Origin: Chimonanthus salicifolius
Taxonomy: Eukaryota; Streptophyta; Magnoliopsida; Laurales; Calycanthaceae
NCBI GenBank assembly: GCA_013350335.1
Contig: CM023532.1
Span: forward strand, 96,878,786-96,942,785
Direction: 5' to 3'
Length of the DNA: 64,000 nt
In this document: piece after piece, positions 1 through 9,457 of the stretch
Numbering within the stretch: position 1 is the first letter of the stretch
Layout: every line of letters begins with the position of its first letter
Made by a program: the position numbers and the translations under genes
The notes under the pieces: generated by a model
The model's database searches: none
The model's input: only the letters and a program-made list of their open reading frames with translations
Told to the model about the DNA's origin: nothing

Positions 1-138
1 TATATAGATAGAGCTTACACTAAAGAGCACACTCTCATCCGACCATGAGAGGACCTCTAACCAAATGAAACAGGAAAAAGGTTAGCTACCAACACAAGAC
101 TCCAAACAAACTTTTGCTAAGGTACATTAGGTAGAGCA
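1..138 (-). promoter_or_regulatory. EPRV promoter fragment (lineage A, inverted arm)
   Basis: On the minus strand this reads as the viral promoter seen again at 39813-39957 and, diverged, at 57150-57420. A 7-bp inverted repeat CTCTCAT/ATGAGAG with loop CCGACC (plus-strand reading) lies near 38-57, and the TATA-like CTATCTATATA is at the very window edge (1-11). The transcribed leader that should follow is outside the window. It is joined directly to a capsid fragment at about 139, so the arrangement is rearranged and not a working promoter-gene unit. Confidence 0.6.
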
Positions 139-333
139 AGAAAAAGATAAAATGAGAGAATTATGGTATTTCCAAATGGAGGAAGAACAAAGAAATATAC
201 CTTTCTTTGACTGGTTCATGGAATATTTTAAAAAAGGGAAAATCAAAGAAAAAGAAACTCAAAGCCCAGAACAAATAAGAGTTATAGGAAAAACAACAAG
301 AACTTGGAAAGACACTGAAGGAAAAGAAGTTGA
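139..333 (+). pseudogene. EPRV capsid N-terminal fragment (lineage A)
   Basis: Plus-strand coding matches the part of the viral polyprotein just upstream of the capsid core, beginning MRELWYFQMEEE and running to WKDTEGKEV; the same stretch is at 27447-27630 and 59730-59885. It is only about 65 codons. At about 333-334 the sequence flips and the same region is read again on the minus strand, so this is one side of a small inverted junction. The reading frame runs a few codons past the junction by chance. The right arm (39600-39812) has the identical junction. Confidence 0.75.
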
Positions 334-735
334 TTTGGAAATACCATAATTCTCTCATTTTATCTTTTTCTTCTCTGTTAAACCTTTTAAAGAACCAATC
401 TTTTAAAGGATGATTTTTCAAATTTTCTCTAAGATATGGTTTATCAATTTCAAATTTTTTAATAGGTATTTCTTCTGGCTTTTGAATGCTAATCATTCTT
501 ATGGCTCATTGGAGAAAATCACTCTCACTAGGATTATAGGTTTTTTGTGATGAAGTTCTTTTATACACAGGGTGTTCGATTCCACTTTCTTTGTTTCTAA
601 AAACCTTTTGATCCATTTCTTCCTTTTCACTACTCCTTTGGTCATCATCTATTTCTTCTAATTTAAAACTTTTTCTTCCTTCCGTATAACTGGCAAAACT
701 TCTCCTAGCTTTTTCCATTTTTCTCCTAAAATTGA
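334..735 (-). pseudogene. EPRV MP-CP linker and capsid N-terminus (lineage A)
   Basis: Minus-strand reading frames at 506-718 and 334-496 give the acidic and basic linker between movement protein and capsid (MEKARRSFASYTEGRKS, then MISIQKPEEIP). They are split by an in-frame TGA at about 506-508, where the lineage-B copy has a glycine codon. The segment ends at the inverted junction at 334. It continues from the movement-protein fragment at 736-1635 and belongs to the same inverted viral copy. It is not expressible as drawn. Confidence 0.75.
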
Positions 736-1635
736 TTTCAACATTTCCTGACTATACTTTGTAAATTATCTGTTATTTCATTTACTCTTGGCGTGACATC
801 TTCTATTTGCCAATTTCCTGGGAGAACAACTTCTTCCCAACTGATGACTTTTGGAATAAACACATTATTGTTAAAGTCTGTTTCCATGACAACTGTAGTT
901 TTTTCTTTATCAACCTTATCTCTATAGGCTATCATGGGAAAGACAGAGATCATAGATTTGTAGAACACACGAGAAACTATAGCAAAAGGTTTACTTCTTA
1001 GACTCATCTTTAATCATTTACTTTGAAATCCAATGGTTGCACATTCGAGAACATAATCATCATGAGCATCAATTGTGATATTAGGAAAGCAGTTAAAATA
1101 AACAGGTACCATGACAGAGACTTGATTCGATCATAGCATAAAGAGAATCATCAAACTCATCATGTCTCTGATCTCGCACATAAGCACACACTGAAACATT
1201 TAATCCTAATCGAAACAGTGGTTTGATTCCTACCTGAATTAATCCTATGTGCAGGTAGTTGTATTTGGTTCTGATTTGTTCAATAATTCTTTTATCAAGA
1301 ACTTTAATTGTCTGTTTTCCTCCAGAGAGAGAAACAGTTTTTTCAACAGTTTTTATGTGGTAATCATTTTGTTCTTCAAATGTGCCATTACTATATATTT
1401 CTGTTACAGGCAAGGCTGGCAACTTCCAGTTGGATATTGCTTGGTCAAAATTTTCATATATCATTTCTTCTGAATTTTTTGTTTTTTCTGAATTTTCTTT
1501 TTCTAAGCTATTACGGGTAAAACTAGTTAAAGCAGACTGGTAAGATGAAGAAGACGAATTAGATCTATTAGAAGGATACTGAAATGATTTAAACCAATTC
1601 TTAAAAAAAATTGTTTTTCCCTTAGAATTTTCCAT
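736..1635 (-). pseudogene. EPRV movement protein (30K superfamily), broken
   Basis: Minus-strand coding starts at ATG 1635 with MENSKGKTIFFKNWFKSF and contains the signature block GIKPLFRLGLNVSVCAYVRD followed by RHDEFDDSLYAM, typical of caulimovirid movement proteins of the 30K superfamily, which open plasmodesmata for virus spread. A one-base insertion near 1111 (in the codons after SSLCHG) ends the first frame at 1093. A second frame (1007-738) carries the C-terminal half, with a TGA between them. Upstream on the minus strand lie a conserved leader (1636-1795) and ORF2 (1796-3103). Confidence 0.85.
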
Positions 1636-1795
1636 CTTTGTAGCTCGTAAGAAACAAGAAGAGTTCTGTCAACGATTTACAGCCCTTGATGCCTGATCTC
1701 GGCCTGAAGCGGGACTTACAACGCGACCACACTCTTAAGAAGATAAACTAGGCACAGAAGTTAAACAACAGCAGGATCTATAATCATCTCAAATT
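1636..1795 (-). other. EPRV structured leader preceding the MP frame
   Basis: About 125 bp immediately upstream of the movement-protein ATG (minus strand) are conserved with 26037-26190, 38170-38306 and, more distantly, 58320-58440, despite not being protein coding. Shared blocks are a CTTCAGGC box and a CTCTTCTTGT box near the ATG. Here the leader is fused directly to the 3' end of ORF2, whereas in the lineage-B copy promoter and small ORFs precede it. The fusion suggests deletion of the promoter and small-ORF region. Confidence 0.6.
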
Positions 1796-3103
1796 TCAAA
1801 GCTTCTTTTTCATTAATTCTTTTGCTTTAGCAGAATTTTTACAAAATAATTCAGCTAACCGAGATTCCTTTTCGGCATCTTTTTCTTTTCCTTTGTCTTT
1901 TGCTGAAGAATACCAAAACTTTCCACCACGAAGATAATCTGTAACTGAGCCATCGGCATTAACATGAGAGTCAGGGTCCCATCGAGGATGGAGATCTTCA
2001 AGGGGCACAACTTCATCATCAAGATTTTCTTCTGGATCATGATTACTATCCCAATCATGATCACCAACTTTTTCTTTGGGAGATACTCTTCTAAAATTTG
2101 TTTAATCTTTTCTTCAAAATTGGCGGAGTCAACAGACATGTCCATTGGCTCAGGAGATTTTTCTCGAGCAATTTCTTTGGTAATCTTTTTGGCCAAGAGA
2201 TCAGCCATGACCATTTCATTCTCAAAAGGCTTTTCTTCAGGAAGAGGAATTTCTTCTTTAACAGGAGGAGAGATTTGATTCAGAATTCTCTCATAAGTAT
2301 CATTTTCAATCTTAGGCCACCACTTTTGGTAAAAATTCTGATAAAGAGATGGTAAACCATATAAGTCCTTTTTTACTTCAAACTTCCATTGAAAATATAA
2401 GGGATATGAAATTTAGCAAAGAAGCGAAGCATATTGATGGCTTCACATGGAACCTTTTCTTCAATTTGAGAGACTTTAATAAACAAATAACGAAAATTAT
2501 CAGGAAGGATTTTCTGAGATAGCACCAAAATATGACCACCAAGTGAAGAGAAACCAGGATGGGAAATTACGATGAATAGGAGTGACATCAGGGCTCTCTT
2601 CTTTAAATCTGATGAACCAGGAATGATTATACTGGCGATTTTGCCACATCAAAGCAAGTTTCCAGGCAATCAATATAAGCCCAATAATTAAAGAACTCAG
2701 TCAAATTGTATAATTGGACTGATTTTGTCATGTATAAGGACCATCCCAATCTTCTCAGTAAGGATTTTGAGAATAGTGACTTTTGAGTAAGTGATGATAC
2801 CATTTGCATTCTTATTGTGGAAGATGAGGACACTTTTCGTCTGATGTAAATATTGAGATACCAATCTCTAATTTTCTTTTATAGGGGAATAATATGAAAC
2901 CCCTTGCCAAAGAGAAAATAAACATTATCTTCACAGATCGTTCTTCCATAAGACATTCTGAAGTAACAAGAATTCTGTTACCAGTGTAAGATATAATTCT
3001 AATTGACTTGGGTCTTTGTTGGAGTAAAACCTTTTGGCTTTCTACTTGATCACCAATTTCTCTTGCCTTTTTTTCTTCATGAACGGGGAAGAGCTACTGC
3101 CAT
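1796..3103 (-). pseudogene. EPRV ORF2, unknown function, broken
   Basis: Minus-strand counterpart of the nearly intact ORF2 at 36829-38158. The ATG is at 3103, in the usual context after the RNase H stop. A base deletion just after the start (MAVA instead of MASSS) shifts the frame at once, and further shifts split the body into pieces at about 2833-2627, 2588-2373 and 2214-1796. Recognisable blocks are a Trp-rich WW..FGAS region and a C-terminal YLRGGKFWYSSAKDKGKEK region. Florendoviruses are known to carry a second ORF of unknown function; identity with it is inferred. Confidence 0.7.
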
Positions 3104-3572
3104 TTTTGTCATCCCTAAAGAATTCTCTATAAGAAAGTCAGGGAGAGAGTTAAAAGTTCCATTAATAATTCAATTTTAAATTCAAAAACTGATAGAATGC
3201 TTGCCATCTAGCAAATATTTGCTTAGAGAAAAGATTTTGACATCTTTTTCTAGAATTCTTTTGCTGCTTTAGCATCCACTCTGATGAGAAATTCTTTGTT
3301 TAATAATTCATGTTGGAATTTCGTCACACAAATAACTATGGCAAGAACTTCCTTTTGATGGTTAAATATTTCTTTTGTGCTTCATTCCATAATCCAAAAT
3401 TAAATCTTATTAATTCTTCTTTTGAGTCTTTTGTTGTAAGAGAATTCCACCATACCCAATATCAGAAGCATCAGTTTGAACTATTTAAAAGCTTCTGATT
3501 TAGATAGACATCTACGAGGAAATTTTTAACTCTTTCTTTAATATTTTTTACTGCATTAGTGTGATGGATAGA
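3104..3572 (-). pseudogene. EPRV RNase H C-terminal fragment
   Basis: On the minus strand this is the RNase H domain that closes ORF1 (TDASDIGYGG region, then a long tail ending in REFLQG), with small deletions that break the frame. At about 3565-3580 it is joined head-to-head to the plus-strand RT fragment 3573-4905, which itself ends in the same RNase H. The two RNase H/ORF2 stretches (about 2640-3560 and 4430-5400) are therefore inverted repeats of each other with the RT between them. The same junction is present at 36345. Confidence 0.75.
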
Positions 3573-4905
3573 CACATAGTAGGATTACCATATGCAAAAG
3601 ATTTTAATGAAAAAGATATTCTTACTAAAGCTCGTCTATCCCAAATGGACGCTCCTCATTTAAAGCTTTGCAAAAAAGAATCAATGATCTTCTGAAGAAT
3701 GAATAATTAGAAAAAAGCAAATCCCTTTTAGCTGTACGCATTTTATGTTGAAAAGGCCGCTGAAATCGAAAGAGGAGTTCCAAGATTGGTAATCAATTAT
3801 AAACCATTAAACAAGTCTTCAATCTATTAGGTATCCTAATACTCAGGATTTGCTAAACAGATTAAACATGCCAAAATATTCTCAAAATTTGATTTAAAAT
3901 CAGATTTTGGCAGATCTAGATAAAAGAAGAAGATAGATATAAAACTGCATTCACTGTTCCAATGGGGCATTATGAATGGAATGTTATGACTTTTGGAATA
4001 AAAAATGCTCCATCTGAATTTCAGAATATTATGAATAATATCTTCTCGCCTTACACCCAGTTTGCCTTTGTTTACATTGATGATATTCTTATCTTCTCAG
4101 AATTTGTGATATAACATTGGAAACATTTGGGTATTTTTAAAAGAGTCATAAAAGAAAATGGATTGGCTTTATCTAAAAGAAAAATGAATCTCTTTCAGCT
4201 TAAAATCAGGTTCTTAGGATTTGAGATCCAAGATAGAAAAATAACTCCAACTAATAGAGTTATTCAATTTGTTGATAAATTTCCAGATGAAATTAAGGAT
4301 AAAAATATGCTACAAAGATTTCTTGGATGTCTAAATTATGTTGGATTTTTCTATCAAGATTTGGCCAAAGATAGAAAACTTCTCCAGGAAAGGTTAAAGA
4401 AAAATCCTAAGGAGTGGACTATCCACCACACAATGCAGTAAAAAAGATTAAATAAAGAGTTAAAAATCTTCCTTATAGATGTTTATCTGACCCAGAAGCT
4501 TTTAAAATAGTTCAAACTGATGCCTCTGATGTCGGATATGGTGGAATCCTCTTACAACAAAAAGACTCAAAAGAAGAATTAATAAGATTTAATTCTGGAT
4601 TATGGAATAAAGCACAAAAGAAATATTCAACCATCAAAAAAGAAGTTCTTGCCATAATTATTTGTGTGACGAAATTCCAACATGACTTATTAAACAAATA
4701 ATTTCTGATCAGAGTTGATGCTAAGGCAGCAAAAGAAATTCTAGAAAAAGATGTCAAAAATCTTGTCTCTAAGCAAATATTTGCTAGATGGCAAGCCATT
4801 TTATCAGTTTTTGAATTTAAAATTGAATTTATTAATGAAAATTCTAACTCTCTCCCTGACTTTCTTACTAGAGAATTTCTTCAGGGACGACAAAATGGCA
4901 AGTAG
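3573..4905 (+). pseudogene. EPRV reverse transcriptase-RNase H fragment
   Basis: Plus-strand fragments starting in the protease-RT linker, then RT: the YIDD polymerase motif is at 4073-4084, followed by KRKMNLFQLKIRFLGFEI in an open stretch 4127-4441, and RNase H (TDASDVGYGG) from about 4515. Several deletions and stops interrupt RT upstream of 4127. The ORF1 stop codon TGA present in other copies is CGA here, so the RNase H frame runs on into ORF2 and stops at TAG 4903-4905. It makes DNA from viral RNA in intact relatives; here it is dead. Confidence 0.85.
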
Positions 4906-6043
4906 CTTTTCCTCGTTCATGCAGAAAAAAGGGCAAGAGAAATTGGCAGATCAAGATGAAAGCCAAAATGGTTTTACTCCAACAAAACCCAAGTCAATCA
5001 GAATTATATCTTTACACCGGTAACAGAATTCTTGTTACTTCAGATTGTCTTACGGAAGAAAGATCTGTTAAAGATAATGTTTATTTTCTCTTTGGCAAAG
5101 GGCTTCATTATTATTCCCCTGATAAAAGGAAAACCAGAGATTGGTATCTCAATATTTTACATCAGACGAAAAGTGTCCCCATCTTCCAAAATAAGAATGC
5201 AAATGATATTATCATCTACTCAAAGTTCACTATTCTCAAAATCCTTACTGAGGAAGATTGGGATGGTCCCTTGTACATGACAAAATCAGTCCAATTATAC
5301 AATTCGACTGAGTTCTTTGATCATTGGGATTATATTGATGCCCGAAAATTTGCTTTGATGTGGCAAAATCGCCAGTATAGTCATTCCTGGTTCGTCAGAT
5401 TCAAAGAAGAAAGCCCTGATGTCACTCCTATTCATCGTAATTTCCCATCCTGGTTTCTCTCACTTGGTTGTCATATTTTGGTGCTTCTCAGAAAATCTTT
5501 CCTGATAATTTTCGTTATTTATTTATTAAGTTCTGTGAAGTAGAAGAAAAAGTTCCCTATGAAGCATTTAATGTTCTTCACTTCTTTGCAAAGTTCCATA
5601 TTCCATACATTTTCCAGTGGAAGTTTGAAGTAAAATTTTTTTTTTTCAATCTTCCATCTTTGTACCAAACTTTTTACCAAAATGGTGGCCAAAAATTGAA
5701 AATGATACTTATGAGAGAATCCTGAATCAAATCTCTCCTCCTGTTAAAGAAGAAATTCCTCTTCCTGAATAAAAGCCTTTTGAGAATGAAATGGTTATGA
5801 CTGATCTCTTGGCCAAAAAGATTGCCAAAGAAATTGCTCGAGTAAAATCTCCTGAGCCAATGGACATGTCTGTTGACTCTATCAATTTTGAAGAAAAGAT
5901 TAAACAAATTTTAAAAGAATCTCCCAAAGAAAAAGGTGGTGATCATGATTGGGATAGTAATCATGATCCAGAAGAAAATCTTGATGATGAAGTTGTGCCC
6001 CTTGAAAATCTCCATCCTCGGTGGGACCCTGACTTTCATATTA
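4895..6043 (+). pseudogene. EPRV ORF2, frameshifted and cut by a scaffold gap
   Basis: ATG at 4895, 8 bases before the read-through ORF1 frame stops. Coding for the ORF2 N-terminus runs at 4956-5480 (block ELYLYTGNRILVTSDCL), the frame shifts near 5480, and the C-terminal acidic region runs from 5791 to the gap (DMSVDS..NFEEKIKQIL, then LHPRWDPD). An in-frame TAA replaces a glutamate codon near 5770. A short poly-T run (about 5637-5646) replaces Lys codons seen elsewhere. The last about 60 codons are lost in the 100-N gap. Confidence 0.75.
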
Positions 6044-6143
6044 NNNNNNNNNNNNNNNNNNNNNNNNNNNNNNNNNNNNNNNNNNNNNNNNNNNNNNNNN
6101 NNNNNNNNNNNNNNNNNNNNNNNNNNNNNNNNNNNNNNNNNNN
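6044..6143. other. Scaffold gap (100 N)
   Basis: Exactly 100 N, the conventional size for a gap of unknown length. Left side is EPRV ORF2, right side is an LTR-like sequence. Confidence 0.98.
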
Positions 6144-7490
6144 CAGTAATGTAAGGGGATAGGCTAAATGTTCTAATAGCAGTGAGGGACTCAGTCTGCC
6201 CGGATAGTTGGAAGTTGGCCACTAACCTTGTTGAAAGGTCCAATAATTATGTTCGTATTAGATGGATGTTTTATTGTCTATTATAGAGTTATTTTTATGT
6301 TATTAAGATGCATTTATGATATAGTGTTGTCATAATAATAATATTGAGATATGAATTATTATTATGCATGTGGGATATTGTTGACATCGATTTTGATGTT
6401 TTAAAGTATGTACATGATGTTTATGCTAAATTGAGGTTTTAATCATGTTTGGGTATGATGGCAATGTTTATTCATGACATGTTAATATAATTCATAACAT
6501 GTGGCATGATGATATAGATGATGCATAGTAGACATGGCATTGTGCATGGCATCTTCATATTCATGGGATGGGTATGGAGGTGTTGGCCGTGATCTTTTAT
6601 GATGACCACGACGGTGGTAGTTTCAGGCCTCGCTATTAGTGAGAAGTACCACATATGTGGTAGGTTTGGTTTTTAGGCCATGAAAGATCACGAAGACTGA
6701 TATTTGGTGGTAGTTGTGTTATGTAGGCCCCATTTGATATGGGAAGTACCACTCTGTGGTAAGTTAATAGGCCTCGCTTCGGCGGGATGGCCACCAAATA
6801 CAGTGGGTATGTTGTGGAGGAATGAGATATTGAACGTTGCATTGAGCATTGTGCATTGCATGGCATGATGCATGGATATTAAAAGCATATTATTTAATTA
6901 TATTTTAAGTTCATATCTATAGAGAATAATGATGATATTATGTTGGGTATGAATTATTGTATTCCTTCACTGGGCTTGGAGCTCACACCCCTTACATTGC
7001 AGGTAATCCTCTGGACTTAGGATTGGAAGGGACAACTGATGTTTAGAGACTCAAAGAGGAATATTTAATTTCTTAGTACAGTCGTGGATTCGTGTGATTG
7101 AATTTATTTTATTTGAGATTACGTATTTTGAGATATTTGATTGGTTAGCCTGAATTAATTGAGAACCTTGAGGATATTGATTTTATTTTATTTTATGGAA
7201 TGGGATGTGAGCAGTGAGATTAGATTTGATATTGATAATAGATGTTATTTATTTTATATTGTCAATGACATTATGATTTATGCAATGTGTAAATTGGGCT
7301 TGAAGGATTTGATGGCTTCCTTATTTCATTTACAATCTTAAAAAAAATATATATATACTTATTTTCCCCCAGCCACAAATCTATGATGTAAGGCCCGTTA
7401 TATGCGTTGTTGCGTTGGGTAACGCCCGTTCATTTTGCAGTTGAGCGAGTCATGACCCGTTCAGGCTGTAGAAAGGGGCGGGGCGTTACA
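6144..7490 (+). mobile_element. 3' part of a Ty3/gypsy-type LTR (truncated by gap)
   Basis: No gene seen. The stretch ends in GGGGCGGGGCGTTACA at 7475-7490, the same kind of terminus as the LTR at 9458-13030. Before this are the AT-rich and CTGGGCTTGGAGCTCACACCC-like block (6968-6989) common in plant gypsy LTR R/U5 regions. Two short inverted motifs with ACCACATATGTGGT and ACCACTCTGTGGT occur at about 6648 and 6748. The LTR start is missing in the gap, and no primer-binding site follows, so this is either a 3' LTR or a solo LTR. Confidence 0.6.
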
Positions 7491-9457
7491 TTAAGGTTTT
7501 AAGGTTTTTTGGTTTTAGGAGTTTAGAGTTATGGGTTTACGGTTTCGGGTTTAAATTTTAGGGTTTGTGGTTTTAGGGTTTTAGGATTTGGGGTTTTGGG
7601 TTTCAGGGTTTTAGGGTTTAGGGGTTTTGGGGTTTAGGGTTATAGGGGTTTAGGATTTTATTGTTTTAGGGTTTTAGGGTTCGGGTTTTGGGTTTAGGTT
7701 TAGGGTTTAGGGTTTAGGGCTTTTGGATTTTATGGTTTTAGGGCTTAGGATTTTAGGGTTTTAGGATTTTAGGATTTTAGGGTTTTTGGGGTTTAGTGTA
7801 TTAGGGTTTTTGGGTTTTGAGGGTTTAGGGTTTAGAGATTAGGGTTTTGGGTTTAGGTTTGACGGCTTTAGGGTTCTAGAGTTTTGGGTTTAGTGTTTAG
7901 CGTTTAGGGTTTTAGGGTTTAGTGTAGGGTTTTAGGGTTTTGGGTTTTAGGGTTTTGGGTTTTAGGGTTTAGGGTTTAGGGTTTTAGGGTCTAGTGTTTT
8001 AGGGGTTTAGGGTTTTAGGTTTTAGGGTTTAGCTTTTATGGTTTAGGGCTTTAGGATTTTTGCATTTTAGGCTTTAGTGTTTTAGAGTTTTAGGGTTTTA
8101 GGATTTTAGGATTTTAGCGGTTTAAGGTTTTAGGATTTTTTGGTTTTAGGAGTTTAGGGTTATGGGTTTACGGTTTCGGGTTTAAGTTTTAGGGTTTGGG
8201 ATTTTAGGATTTTAGGATTTGGGGTTTAGGGTTTTAGGGTTTTAGGGTTTAGGGTTTTTGGGGTTTAAGGTTGTAGGCTTTAGGGTTTACGGTTTCAGAT
8301 TTAGGGTTTTAGGGGTTTTGGGTTTGGGGTTTTAGGATTTTATGGTTTTAGGCTTTAGGGTTTTACGGTTTAGGGTTAAGGGTTTAGGGTTTTAGGCCTT
8401 TGGGTTTTAGGGTTTTATTCTTTAGCATTTAGGGTTTAGGGTTTTATGATTTTATGGTTTTTGGATTTTCGATTTTAAAGTTTACGCATTAGGGTTTTAA
8501 GGTTTTGGGGTTTTATGGTTTTAGGGTTTATGGTTTAGCGTTTTAGGGGTTTAGGGTTTTAGGAATTAGGTTTTAGGGTTTTAGGCTTTAGGGTTTAGGG
8601 TTTTAGAGTTTTAGGGTTTAGGGTTTTAGGGGTTTTGGGTTTTAGGCTTTAGGGGTTAGGGTTTGGGGTTTTAGGATTTTATGGTTTTAGGCTTTAGGGT
8701 TTTACGGTTTAGGGTTTTGGGTTTTAAGGTTTTATTGTTTAGGATTTAGGGTTTAGGGTTTAGGGTTTAGGGTTTTATGATTTTATGGCCTTAGGGCTTT
8801 AGGATTTTAGGGTTTAGGGTTTTAGGGGTTGAGGATTTTGAGGTTTAGGGACTAGGGTTTTGGTTTTTAAGGATTTAGGGTTTTAGAGTTTAGGATTTTA
8901 GGGCTTAGGGTTTAGGGTTTACGGTTTAGGGTTTTAGGGTTTTGGGATTTTAGGGTTTCAGGGTTTTAGCGTTTTTGGGTTTTAGGGTTTTAACGTTTTT
9001 AGTTTTTTGGAATTAGTGTTAAGCTTTTAGGATTTAGGGTTTTGGCTTTTACGGTTTTAGGGTTTTAGGGATTTAGAGTTTAGGGTTTAGGGTTTAGGGT
9101 TTAGGGTTGTATGATTTTATGGTTTTAGGGCTTTAGGATTTTAGGGTTTAGGGTTTTAGGGGTTGAGGATTTTGAGGTTTAGGGATTTGGGTTTCGAGTT
9201 TTAAGGAATTAGGGTTTTAGAGTTTAGGATTTTAGGGCTTTGGGTTTAGGGTTTGCGGTTTAGGATTTTAGGGTTTTGGGATTTTAGGGTTCAGGGTTTT
9301 AGCGTTTTTGGGTTTTAGGGTTTTAATTTTTTGGGATTAGTGTTAAGCTTTTAGGATTTAGGGTTTAGGCTTTATGTTTTAGGAATTAGGGTTTTAGGGT
9401 TTTAGGATTTTAGGGTTTAGGGTTTAGGGTTTTAGGGTTTTCATGCTTTAGTGTTTA
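7491..9457. repeat. Degenerate TTTAGGG/TTTTAGGG telomere-like tract
   Basis: About 2 kb of imperfect TTTAGGG, TTTTAGGG and single-base variants, all in the same strand sense (G-rich on plus). It lies between two LTR ends: it starts right after the LTR terminus at 7490 and stops at the next LTR start at 9458. Larger units repeat within it: a block starting near 7495 recurs near 8130, and a block of roughly 330 bp at about 8750-9080 recurs at about 9080-9400. No ORF or RNA gene is seen. It is an interstitial degenerate array, not a chromosome end. Confidence 0.85.

Noticed and set aside
161..496. 111-codon minus frame as a distinct protein (also 39455-39790)
   Set aside because: A chimera across an inverted junction of the same capsid region; only part is viral coding.
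7491..9457. True telomere
   Set aside because: Repeats are very degenerate and are flanked on both sides by LTR sequence.
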